23,647 nt of DNA, taken from the NCBI GenBank assembly GCA_902785445.1, contig CACZYN010000007.1, positions 1 to 23,647 of the forward strand, in the 5' to 3' direction. The first letter of the stretch is position 1; every line of letters starts with the position of its first letter. Below are positions 1 through 6,889 of this stretch, in pieces. Below the pieces are notes generated by a model. The model was given only the letters and a program-made list of their open reading frames with translations. It was not told where the DNA came from and made no database searches. The translations under genes were made by a program, and so were the position numbers. The DNA comes from an uncultured Anaerovibrio sp. (GTDB taxonomy: Bacteria > Bacillota > Negativicutes > Selenomonadales > Selenomonadaceae).

Positions 1-477
1 GCCTATGTGGAGGGTACTTTTTACAGTAATATTACCCGTCTTCAGGAAACTGCCGAATTTGCCAAGACCATGGGTTACAAAAAGCTGGGGATGGCTTTTT
101 GTATTGGACTTAATGCGGAGGCTCGGTATATTGCTAAATTCTTTAAAAAGGAAGGCTTCGAGTTTTATAGTGTGTGTTGTAAAAATTGCAGCTTTAACAA
201 AAAGAATCTTGGTTTAAAACAGGTGAAGCCGGAGCTGGCCCATGAGGCTATGTGTAATCCTAAATTTCAGGCCAAGATATTAGCCGAGAAGGGAACTGAA
301 CTGTATATTTCCTGTGGCCTTTGTGTAGGTCATGATGCAATTTTCAATGGAGCCTGCCCTGGTCCGGTGACCACACTAGTGGTGAAGGATCGGTTGCTAT
401 CCCATAATCCGTTAGGGGCTATTTATTCCCGCTATTGGAAGAGAAAGCTTGGAATAATGGACGAAGGTGAAATATAA
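1..477 (+). CDS. DUF1847 family protein (5' end outside window)
   Basis: The frame is open from the first base (it reads A-Y-V-E-G before the first possible start), so the N-terminus lies upstream and about 158 C-terminal residues are seen. The sequence is rich in paired cysteines: a CCKNC cluster, a lone Cys in EAMCNP, then SCGLCVGHDAIF and ACPGPVTTL. This is the pattern I associate with DUF1847, a family of presumed metal-binding proteins of anaerobes with no established reaction. There is no signal peptide or membrane segment in the visible part, so it is probably cytoplasmic. A strong terminator follows 19 bases after the stop, so this is the last gene of its transcript. The family call is by recognition of the Cys pattern and overall sequence, and the function is unknown. 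Confidence 0.8.
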   Translation, partial: AYVEGTFYSNITRLQETAEFAKTMGYKKLGMAFCIGLNAEARYIAKFFKKEGFEFYSVCCKNCSFNKKNLGLKQVKPELAHEAMCNPKFQAKILAEKGTELYISCGLCVGHDAIFNGACPGPVTTLVVKDRLLSHNPLGAIYSRYWKRKLGIMDEGEI

Positions 478-495
478 TTTAATTCATATAAGGAC

Positions 496-530
496 AGCCC
501 AGTTGGTTTTCTGCCGGCTGGGCTATTTTG
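496..530 (+). terminator. Rho-independent terminator after the DUF1847 gene
   Basis: AGCCCAGTTGG (496-506) pairs with CCGGCTGGGCT (514-524), including two G-U pairs, around a 7-base loop. It is followed by ATTTTG. Confidence 0.85.
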
Positions 531-547
531 TGCTTTGGGACTGCTAT

Positions 548-576
548 TTGTAATGGTTAAATACATATGGTAAGAT
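548..576 (+). promoter_or_regulatory. Probable sigma-A promoter of the AIM24-like gene
   Basis: A -35-like TTGTAA (548-553) and a -10-like TAAGAT (571-576) are separated by 17 bases, 40 bases ahead of the start at 616. The hexamer matches are moderate. Confidence 0.45.
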
Positions 577-615
577 GGTCATGGGAAATATATATCTATG
601 TATGGAGGGAACAGT

Positions 616-1574
616 ATGTTTTGTACTAGGTGTGGGCAACAATTGCCAGATGGGTCTAGATTTTGTACTAGCTGTGGTGCACAAATTGGTTCAGCACCAG
701 ATGCTGGACAAGTAAATAATGTACCGGTATATAACGGTACTTTTTCCATAAAGCAAGAGGAAGGAAATAATAGATGTTGTGTCTCTGAGCTAGGCGCAGT
801 AAAGGTATATGAGTATAAAAAGGATTTATCAACTAATCCCCTTTCGGCGGTGTTTGCGTATTATGCTTCTGAAATGAACATACGTAAACGTCAAGTTTGG
901 ATTGACTTAAAAGATGACTCATATCGATTGCAAGCTGGCGCTATGCAGATGATGGTAGGCAATATTTCGGTAAAATCAGATGTAAAGGATGCCGGCGATT
1001 TTCTCGGAAAAATGGTGAAGAGTGTTGTAAATAACGAATCAGCTGTAAAACCACTGTATTCGGGTAACGGTACCTTAATTCTTGAACCAACATATAAGCA
1101 TATTATTTTAGTTAATCCTAAGGATTGGGATGGCGGAATAGTTGTGGAAGACGGTATGTATCTTGCAAGCTCTGGTAATATACAGATTGATATACAGTCC
1201 AGAGCAAATTTCTCTTCGGCAATTTTAGGCGGCGAGGGATTGTTCAATACTAAATTAGTTGGCGATGGAGTAGCGGTATTGGAGTCTTCCGTTCCTTATG
1301 ATGAATTGATGGTCCATACGCTGTTGCTTGGTCTGGAAATTTACAATTTACTGTAGAAAAAGTTAATAATTCGATTATTAGCAGTATAGCAACTGGCGAA
1401 GGGGTAGTTAATGTATATCGGGGTACAGGTAAAATCCTTGTGGCACCTATTGATGATTTAGGTGAGCAAAAAGCAATAGCTAATACCTCATCTTCCAATG
1501 CAAATCCTGATTCAAAAGCAGCTTCCAAGGCAGGAAGTGCTTTGAAATTGATTAATAATTTCTTGGATGATTGA
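616..1574 (+). pseudogene. Zinc-ribbon AIM24-family protein, broken by a small internal deletion
   Basis: The start at 616 is chosen because GGAGGG (604-609) sits 6 bases ahead; the in-frame ATG at 598 would put that site inside the gene. The N-terminus is a zinc ribbon (Cys 3, 6, 17, 20), followed by a beta-rich AIM24-like domain. The frame from 616 runs to a TAG at 1354-1356. After ...VPYDELMV the expected strand is missing and the tail turns to nonsense. A second frame from 1314 reads PYAVAWSGNLQFTVEK, then GEGVVNVYRGTGKILVAP, the usual AIM24 C-terminus, and ends at TGA 1572-1574. Compared with family members about 12 residues are missing at the junction, with a net frame change, so this looks like a true deletion of 3n+1 bases rather than a single-base error. 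AIM24-like proteins have no settled function in bacteria. The shortened 246-residue product could still be made but would lack the last strands. Confidence 0.8.
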
Positions 1575-1640
1575 TTGCCATTGAAAAATAACAATCGTAT
1601 CATTTACCAGCAAACTCTTGAGACTAAAGATAAATTTCGA

Positions 1641-1668
1641 TTGACTTTTTCTGTATTATGGGTATAAT
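1641..1668 (+). promoter_or_regulatory. ssrA promoter
   Basis: TTGACT (1641-1646) and TATAAT (1663-1668) are separated by 16 bases. The start of transcription would be near 1675, giving a leader of about 50 bases that is removed to form mature tmRNA. Confidence 0.75.
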
Positions 1669-1723
1669 GAAAACACTAGTTCATATAACAGAAATCTCTT
1701 AAACCTGAGATTTCCCTGTACAG

Positions 1724-2075
1724 GGGGATGTAAAGGTTTCGACGGGGGTGGCTGGAGTATGGATAGCGAGCCGGGGGGTCACCTAGCCCCGTCAGTAAGG
1801 TGAAAACGCTTTAAATATAAAAGCAAACGAAAACTACGCTTTAGCAGCTTAATGCTAACCTCTGTCTGCTTATCTCCCGCGTGAGCGGATAAGAGGCCAA
1901 TAGCGGGATACCCAAAGGACTGACTCCTGGAGGTCTTAGGGGAAATTTCTCCAGGATCGGAGGGACGGCGGTTGTCTGTGTCTGCCCATCTCTTAAATTT
2001 AAACATTGACTGCGCTCGGAGAAGTCCATATAACAACGCTTTCGGACAGGAGTTCGATTCTCCTCATCTCCACCA
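1724..2075 (+). ncRNA. ssrA: Transfer-messenger RNA (tmRNA)
   Basis: tmRNA rescues stalled ribosomes with SmpB and tags the unfinished protein for proteolysis. The 5' end GGGGATG (1724-1730) pairs with CATCTCC (2065-2071) to form the alanyl acceptor stem, followed by A and the encoded CCA (2073-2075). The diagnostic GGTTTCGACGGGGG follows the 5' end. The tag reading frame starts at the GCA resume codon (1823) and reads ANENYALAA, stopping at TAA 1850-1852; the Ala-Leu-Ala-Ala end is the usual ClpXP-type degron. The T-arm GTTCGATTC lies at 2052-2060. Total length of 352 bases is normal. The 3' end is repeated twice downstream (see the att-like repeats), which marks this gene as an integration target. 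Minus-strand frames across it are artefacts. Confidence 0.97.
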
Positions 2076-2093
2076 TCAATTAAGGCGAAAATG
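2064..2093 (+). repeat. att-like direct repeat, copy 1 (ssrA 3' end)
   Basis: Bases 2064-2093 hold the acceptor strand and CCA of ssrA plus 18 downstream bases. 29 of 30 bases match copy 2 (5649-5678) and 30 of 30 match copy 3 (6838-6867). The similarity to copy 2 continues through the GGCCAG terminator (to about 2152). The placement matches the 3' end of a stable RNA gene, the classic target of tyrosine-recombinase islands. Confidence 0.8.
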
Positions 2094-2114
2094 TAAACTT
2101 CGCCTGTAATAAAG

Positions 2115-2153
2115 AAGGCCAGGACCATTTCTAGATTGGTTCTGGCCTTTTCT
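2115..2153 (+). terminator. Rho-independent terminator after ssrA
   Basis: AAGGCCAGGACCA (2115-2127) pairs with TGGTTCTGGCCTT (2137-2149) and is followed by TTCTT. A smaller hairpin (GGCGAA with TTCGCC, about 2084-2104) precedes it. A diverged copy of both lies at 5668-5737. Confidence 0.85.
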
Positions 2154-2183
2154 TGTAGATTATTGGTTATTTCTAATGCATTA

Positions 2184-2192
2184 TGCTATACT
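2184..2192 (+). promoter_or_regulatory. Extended -10 element ahead of the 80-residue ORF
   Basis: TGCTATACT has the TGn extension, with a -35-like TTGGTT at 2163-2168, 18 bases from the -10 hexamer. It leaves an untranslated leader of about 90 bases. Confidence 0.45.
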
Positions 2193-2288
2193 AACTATAA
2201 GAACAAAGGTTCACATCAACAAACATTTAAAAACAGTATGATTAAAGTTTGCAGTGGTTCTTGGTAAAAATATTGGGGTGTGATACAA

Positions 2289-2531
2289 ATGAGTGTGGGT
2301 ATTAAACAAATAGGAGATATGAAAATCAAAGTCGTCTCCGAAGATGATTCAATCTCTTACAAAGATATAATTAGCGATCAGGATGCGGAAATGGACAGAC
2401 GGGCGATTGCGGCTGTCCGTTCAGCTATAGAGAAAGCGAAGGTCTGCAACAAGCCTATCGCAAAATTTGATGTTGAGACAAAGAGAGCTTACCTGGAGTA
2501 TCCTGATGGGAGCAGAGAGTATGCCAATTAA
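2289..2531 (+). CDS. Unrecognised 80-residue acidic protein (island cargo)
   Basis: I do not recognise this protein. The ATG at 2289 is preferred to the GTG at 2280 because GGGGTG (2275-2280) lies 8 bases ahead of the ATG and overlaps the GTG. The product is 80 residues, without Cys pairs, signal peptide or membrane segment. The middle (DAEMDRRAIAAVRSAIEKAK) looks like one long amphipathic helix, and the C-terminus (FDVETKRAYLEYPDGSREY) a beta hairpin. It is the first gene after ssrA inside the putative first island, with its own promoter and a terminator 78 bases after the stop. It is therefore not obviously co-transcribed with the helicase 130 bases on. A regulatory or partner role for the helicase is possible but only a guess. 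Confidence 0.7.
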   Translation: MSVGIKQIGDMKIKVVSEDDSISYKDIISDQDAEMDRRAIAAVRSAIEKAKVCNKPIAKFDVETKRAYLEYPDGSREYAN

Positions 2532-2608
2532 AAAGCCTATGGTTTTTAATGACTTATGGAGTGAAAAGGATATAATGGATTTTATGTGATGGTGTATCGT
2601 TAAATATT

Positions 2609-2642
2609 AACCAGTTAGTTTTTTGCTAACTGGTTATTTTAT
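2609..2642 (+). terminator. Terminator between the small ORF and the helicase
   Basis: AACCAGTTAG (2609-2618) pairs perfectly with CTAACTGGTT (2626-2635), followed by ATTTTAT. The helicase ribosome binding site begins only 13 bases after the stem, so it could also act as an attenuator. Confidence 0.8.
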
Positions 2643-2663
2643 AACGTAGGAGCGGTTACTTAT

Positions 2664-5429
2664 ATGGATGCGAGAACAAATTTGATTATTGCTAATGGAA
2701 AAACAATAACCCCTAATGTCAGTGAATGTGTATTTGACAATGTTTCTAACAAATGGGTTATCAAATTTGATAATGGAAAGGTATATAAATACAACCGTCA
2801 AAATGTTATATATTTGGATAAACCAGTAATTATAAATCCACAAAACTGTCAGATATGGCATAGGAAACAACTGTTATACAATGTTGTAGCTATATATGAT
2901 TTTAAAGGGGAAAATATTGAATATTGGCATATCGTTTTTGCAAACGGATCGGCACAAGATTATAAATTTGAAGAGTTAAAAGTAAAGAAATCTGTATTAG
3001 AAAATGGTGATGCAAAACAAATTTTTGATTATTTCCGGGAAGTAGCTGACTTTATAAGTGTTCGTGCCGATGATGATACTGCGATATTGTCACAGCAATA
3101 TAAAAAAATCGATTATTTGAGTGAAGATACTGCGAGTGCTTTATATTTAAAACCAGATACATATTGTGCTCATACGGACTGTGATTTTTCAGCACCAATT
3201 TTCCCTTTTGGTTGTAATGACAGCCAATTTAATGCTGTAACAAATGCGTTAGCTAATCGCATTAGTGTAATTGAAGGCCCACCCGGAACTGGGAAAACAC
3301 AGACAATTTTAAATATCATTGCCAATCTTGTAATACAGGGGAAAACCATTCAGGTTGTCAGCAACAATAACTCTGCAATTGATAATGTGTTTGATAAATT
3401 AGCCTCTCCACAGTATCAGATGGATTTTATAGTAGCGAAATTAGGAAATAATAATAGAAAAGAGTCATTCATAAAATCCCAAAATGGAAAATATCCTAAT
3501 TTTGCTGATTGGTTAAATGATACGCACGAGCTTAAATCAGGCGACATTAATAAAATGGTTAGAGAAAAGTCTATACAATTGCAAAAGGTTTTTCAGGATC
3601 AAAAACATCTAGCTGATTTGCAGCAGGAAAAATACGATGTCGAGCTTGAGTATAACCATATTTCTTCCCTTGTTGTTAATAATACTTTAGTGCTTTCGAA
3701 GCGAAAACTTTCTTCTGGCAAATTAATGGATTTTTGGCAGGAATATCAGGATATATTAAATGGTACTAAAAAGGCAAGTTTGCTATACAGATTGTATCGT
3801 TGTATTACACATGGAATCAGTGTTGGAAAATTAATAAACGAAGATTCTGTTGAAGTCATTAATAGATTGCAGTGCTCTTTTTATGAAGCCCGTTTGAATG
3901 AGATAGAAAACGAAATATCTGAAACCCAGTCCAGGTTAGATAATATTGATTCTGTTTCTTTGATAAAGGAATTCACAGAGATATCACTTTGTTGTTTTAA
4001 AGAAGCACTTGTAAAACGATATGTTAACACGAGTGATAGACCTGTTTTTACCAAGGAGGATTTTTGGAAAAATCCAAATACATTTTTAGATGAATATCCT
4101 GTTGTTTTAAGCACAACTTATACATCACGAAGTAGCTTGTGTGCTGGAATTCAGTATGATTATGTAATAATTGATGAAGCATCTCAGTCAGATGTTGCTA
4201 CTGGAATGTTGGCATTGTCTTGCGCATCCAATGCTGTAGTTGTTGGGGATATAAAACAGCTGCCAAATGTTGTAACTGGTAAACAACAACAATGCCTTTA
4301 TGAAATGTTTAGTAAATATAATATTAATGAAGGATACAACTTTGCAAAGCACAGTTTTCTTTCTTCTGTACATCATATTTTTGGGAAAAAGATTCCCAAG
4401 GTTACGTTGTGCGAGCATTACAGATGCCATCCACAAATTATAGGATTCTGTAACAAGAAATTTTATAATGATGAACTGATTATTATGACAAAAGGGGATA
4501 CAGAGGGTAGTGCATTACAGCTTGTAACAACAGTTCCTGGCAGTCATGAACGTGATCATATGAATCAGCGCCAGATTGATGTTATTTGCAGAGATATTAT
4601 ACCCCAATTAGATTGCTCAAATGATGAGGTTGGGGTTATTACTCCATATCGGAATCAGGTAGAGCAATTAAGTAAAGAACTATATAACACTGGCATTGAT
4701 ATTGCTACCGTACATAAATTTCAGGGACGGGAAAAGGAGGTCATTATTCTTTCAACAGTAGACGATACAGTTACCAGCTTTTCTGATGATCCTAATCTAT
4801 TGAATGTCGCTATATCAAGAGCTAAAAAAAGACTCATCCTTGTTACGTCTAATAAAGAACAGCCTTTGGGTAGTAATATTGGTGACTTGATAGGTTACAT
4901 TAGATACAATAATTGTGATATACAGCATAGTGAAATTAGTTCGGTTTTCGACTATCTTTACCGGCAATACAATGATAAAAGATTAGAGTATTTAAAGGGG
5001 CATAAGAGAATTTCTGAGTATGATTCTGAAAATCTTATGTTTGCTCTTATTCAGGAAGTATTGTCAGCACGAGATTATAACTTGCTGGGCGTATTATGCC
5101 ACCATCCATTACAGTTGCTGTTTGTAGATAAATCAAAGATGACGGTTGAGGAACAGCGTTTTGTTAATACAGGTTTATCGCATATTGATTTCTTGATTTT
5201 CAACAAGGTAACGAAGATGCCTATATTGGCTATAGAGGTTGATGGATTTTATTATCATAGGGATGGAACACGTCAGGCAGAAAGAGATGCCCTTAAAGAC
5301 CATATCTTGGAAGTTTATGGTTTACCATTATTACGGTTTAAAACCAATGGTAGTGGAGAAAGGGAAATGCTTTCCCAAAAGTTAGATGAACTATATAGAA
5401 TGGGAAAAGATGGTATACCCCAATGCTGA
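2664..5429 (+). CDS. SF1 (UPF1/COG1112-like) helicase with C-terminal PD-(D/E)XK-like nuclease domain
   Basis: A 921-residue protein. The start is supported by AGGAG at 2648-2652. Residues 1-180 are beta-rich, with two similar modules (around 24-53 and 87-107, pattern F-NG---Y). The helicase core follows: Walker A GPPGTGKT (205-212), Walker B/DEAS (504-507), motif III GDIKQLP (528-534), EHYRCHP (584-590), motif V TVHKFQGREKEV (682-693) and motif VI NVAISRAKKRL (714-724). A helical insertion, probably coiled coil, lies at about 295-430. The C-terminus (about 785-915) carries SHIDFLIF (839-846) and ILAIEVDGFYYH (854-865), which resembles DUF2726/Vsr-like endonuclease folds with candidate acidic residues D841, E858 and D860. 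All helicase motifs appear intact, so it should use ATP to translocate on nucleic acid and perhaps cut it. The gene is more AT-rich than neighbouring core genes and lies alone between ssrA-derived repeats. Similar helicase-nuclease fusions occur in phage defence systems such as Mokosh-type proteins, but this role is inferred from context. Confidence 0.88.
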   Translation: MDARTNLIIANGKTITPNVSECVFDNVSNKWVIKFDNGKVYKYNRQNVIYLDKPVIINPQNCQIWHRKQLLYNVVAIYDFKGENIEYWHIVFANGSAQDYKFEELKVKKSVLENGDAKQIFDYFREVADFISVRADDDTAILSQQYKKIDYLSEDTASALYLKPDTYCAHTDCDFSAPIFPFGCNDSQFNAVTNALANRISVIEGPPGTGKTQTILNIIANLVIQGKTIQVVSNNNSAIDNVFDKLASPQYQMDFIVAKLGNNNRKESFIKSQNGKYPNFADWLNDTHELKSGDINKMVREKSIQLQKVFQDQKHLADLQQEKYDVELEYNHISSLVVNNTLVLSKRKLSSGKLMDFWQEYQDILNGTKKASLLYRLYRCITHGISVGKLINEDSVEVINRLQCSFYEARLNEIENEISETQSRLDNIDSVSLIKEFTEISLCCFKEALVKRYVNTSDRPVFTKEDFWKNPNTFLDEYPVVLSTTYTSRSSLCAGIQYDYVIIDEASQSDVATGMLALSCASNAVVVGDIKQLPNVVTGKQQQCLYEMFSKYNINEGYNFAKHSFLSSVHHIFGKKIPKVTLCEHYRCHPQIIGFCNKKFYNDELIIMTKGDTEGSALQLVTTVPGSHERDHMNQRQIDVICRDIIPQLDCSNDEVGVITPYRNQVEQLSKELYNTGIDIATVHKFQGREKEVIILSTVDDTVTSFSDDPNLLNVAISRAKKRLILVTSNKEQPLGSNIGDLIGYIRYNNCDIQHSEISSVFDYLYRQYNDKRLEYLKGHKRISEYDSENLMFALIQEVLSARDYNLLGVLCHHPLQLLFVDKSKMTVEEQRFVNTGLSHIDFLIFNKVTKMPILAIEVDGFYYHRDGTRQAERDALKDHILEVYGLPLLRFKTNGSGEREMLSQKLDELYRMGKDGIPQC

Positions 5430-5468
5430 AATGTTCTTGGATGATTTAAAAACGAGGTAGGTAGTCTT

Positions 5469-5522
5469 ATGTGTATGTTTTGCCATTGTAATGAAACAAA
5501 AAAAGGACTACCACACATGTAG
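5469..5522 (+). CDS. Possible 17-residue Cys-rich micro-ORF
   Basis: ATG at 5469 follows a purine-rich GAGGTAGG stretch and reads MCMFCHCNETKKGLPHM to TAG 5520-5522. The C-M-F-C-H-C pattern is suggestive of metal binding, but the ORF is so short that chance, or a remnant of a longer gene, is at least as likely. No other gene is seen in 5430-5648. Confidence 0.2.
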   Translation: MCMFCHCNETKKGLPHM

Positions 5523-5615
5523 TTACTTTTGATAATTGTGTTATAGTTATTAAAAAAATCCCTGTCTAGAATGTGTTAAGTGTGTAGAAACATTTTTTAA
5601 AGATGATGTGGTGTG

Positions 5616-5650
5616 AGTTGTTGTTCCGTCAATATGGTGCGATATGATTC
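5616..5650 (+). repeat. Island right-end repeat, copy A
   Basis: These 35 bases match 6805-6839 at 30 positions (shared AGTTGTTGTT and GTGCGATATGATTC). They abut the second att-like core. No equivalent lies upstream of the core in intact ssrA, so I take this as the right arm of the inserted element. Confidence 0.65.
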
Positions 5651-5678
5651 ATCTCCACCATCAATTAAGACGAAAATG
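5649..5678 (+). repeat. att-like direct repeat, copy 2
   Basis: Contains CATCTCCACCA and the bases after it exactly as at the ssrA 3' end, with one change (A for G at 5670). Upstream of the core the ssrA sequence is absent, so this is not a tmRNA gene. The following hairpin AGACGAAAAT/ATTTTCGTCT (5668-5677 with 5681-5690) is perfect and keeps the G-to-A change paired by a C-to-T change. Similarity to the region after ssrA continues to about 5737. Confidence 0.8.
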
Positions 5679-5699
5679 AGATTTTCGTCTACACATAAA

Positions 5700-5738
5700 G
5701 AAGGCCAGAATCATTTCTAGAGTGGTTCTGGTCTTTTT
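5700..5738 (+). terminator. Terminator, diverged copy of the ssrA terminator
   Basis: GAAGGCCAGAATCA pairs with TGGTTCTGGTCTTT (G-U pairs allowed) and ends in a T run. It is the counterpart of 2115-2153 and appears to be the left end of the second island. Confidence 0.7.
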
Positions 5739-5902
5739 GTATGTTAAAAACGCTACAAACAAATTTTGATGTAATACAATATCAACATCTTATAATCGAG
5801 GATTGTTCAAAAGATGGGAAATTGGATTGTATATACTTATAGTAAAGGGAATTGACAGAAATAATTGTTGTGGGAAGATTAGTGGGAAATTAGAGGTGGA
5901 TT

Positions 5903-5971
5903 ATGTTTTCATTAGAAAAGGACTTTTGTCTTGCGGGGGGGGGACAACGATGCTATAATTTTCTTAGTTGA
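5903..5971 (+). other. Possible micro-ORF containing a G9 tract
   Basis: ATG at 5903 follows AGAGGTGG and reads MFSLEKDFCLAGGG, then QRCYNFLS, to TGA at 5969. The glycines come from nine G (5935-5943). One extra G would give DNDAIIFLVE and a stop instead, which looks more protein-like. It may be a remnant, a slippage-controlled leader peptide, or chance. Apart from this and the promoter below I see no gene in 5741-6082. Confidence 0.2.
5926..5959 (+). promoter_or_regulatory. Extended -10 promoter with a G9 tract in the spacer region
   Basis: TGCTATAAT (5951-5959) is a consensus extended -10. Candidate -35 hexamers are TTGTCT (5926-5931, spacer 22) or TTGCGG (5932-5937, spacer 16). The G9 run (5935-5943) lies between or overlaps them, so its length would change spacing. 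It drives the exported protein starting at 6083. Confidence 0.5.
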
Positions 5972-6082
5972 ATGATTCAACAAAAGTGGTGCATTGCATA
6001 ATTCAATGTAAAATGGACAATCCAAAAGAATTGAAAGATGCAAGAGCAAGTTGTCCGTAAAAAAGAAATGGGGGATTAGAAA

Positions 6083-6514
6083 ATGAAAAAAATGAAAAAT
6101 GTTTTGATGATGTTTTGTCTGGCTGTGTTGCTGCCATGCGTAGCACTCATTATGAATACAGGAACGGCAAATGCAATGACACTGGCGGATTTGCAGGGGA
6201 CATACAGAGTTATGTCATCAGAAAATTTGAATCGAATGGGAGGATATCCTGAAGGTACTATTATTGAGATGGTATATAAAGACGATGATTTAGTAGGTAC
6301 CGTTAAGAAAAAAGGGTCAAGATCTCTTTTCAGTGTTGGATACACAGCAATAGCAGATGTTTTTGTTTCTAACGGAAAAGTAACTTGCATGTGGTGTGAT
6401 AGCCCGGGGAGCGATAACCCTAATTCTGTGATGCAAATATATGATAATGGTAATACCATAAAAATAGTTGATGCTAGAGGATATACTTCGTGGACAATGA
6501 AGCGTGTTGCTTAA
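6083..6514 (+). CDS. Small exported protein of unknown function (island cargo)
   Basis: A 143-residue protein with a clear Sec signal peptide: basic MKKMKN, a hydrophobic stretch of about 17 residues, and a likely cut after ANA (residue 31). There is no lipobox Cys at the cut site. The mature part of about 112 residues is beta-rich (LQGTYRVMSSENL, TIIEMVYKDDDLVGTVKK, GNTIKIVDARGYTSWTMKR), suggesting a small barrel or lipocalin-like fold. That is a guess from pattern only, and I recognise no family. GGGGGA (6070-6075) sits 7 bases ahead of the ATG. It is the only gene between the second and third att-like repeats, so it is the sole cargo of the putative second island. Its promoter region carries the G9 tract. 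Confidence 0.85.
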   Translation: MKKMKNVLMMFCLAVLLPCVALIMNTGTANAMTLADLQGTYRVMSSENLNRMGGYPEGTIIEMVYKDDDLVGTVKKKGSRSLFSVGYTAIADVFVSNGKVTCMWCDSPGSDNPNSVMQIYDNGNTIKIVDARGYTSWTMKRVA

Positions 6515-6651
6515 AATCAACAGATTTTAAATAGGAAATAGATAAAAAGGCACCACATATCAGGAGACACGAACCGTAGCTTGGATATACTAGGGTACTG
6601 TCGGATTTTTTGGATTATTTAATTTTGCACCGTCTTTGATAGCATGAATGA

Positions 6652-6697
6652 TGCCCCCCGGAAACAGCGTGACAGCTGGCTTCGGGGGTGTTTTTTT
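6652..6697 (+). terminator. Terminator-like hairpin downstream of the exported protein gene
   Basis: CCCCCCG (6654-6660) pairs with CGGGGGT, with an inner CAGC/GCTG stem, followed by seven T. It lies about 140 bases after the stop at 6514. Nothing else is recognised in 6515-6650. Confidence 0.7.
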
Positions 6698-6804
6698 AGG
6701 AGATTTGTAAATTACTTGGATGATACCGCTAAGCGTTATATTAGTCTCAATAAGGGTCCCTTATCGGAAAGTATAAAATAGAGATCGTGGGTCCTTGGAA
6801 TATA

Positions 6805-6839
6805 AGTTGTTGTTTAGCCAATACAGTGCGATATGATTC
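6805..6839 (+). repeat. Island right-end repeat, copy B
   Basis: 30 of 35 bases match 5616-5650, and it likewise directly abuts an att-like core. Confidence 0.65.
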
Positions 6840-6867
6840 ATCTCCACCATCAATTAAGGCGAAAATG
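6838..6867 (+). repeat. att-like direct repeat, copy 3
   Basis: Identical over 30 bases to the ssrA 3' end (2064-2093), including CATCTCCACCA, and followed by a GCGAAAAT/ATTTTCGC hairpin (6859-6877). There is no tmRNA body upstream. The downstream terminator differs from those after copies 1 and 2, so this may be the junction with the original chromosomal flank. Confidence 0.8.
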
Positions 6868-6889
6868 AGATTTTCGCTTGCAATATATA

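Noticed and set aside
1779..2128. Two minus-strand frames of 85 and 95 codons across the tmRNA region
   Set aside because: They lie over structured tmRNA sequence, lack ribosome binding sites and resemble no protein family.
5641..5660. A second tmRNA or a tRNA gene ending in CATCTCCACCA
   Set aside because: The acceptor 5' strand, T-arm and body are missing upstream of copies 2 and 3; they are 3'-end remnants only.
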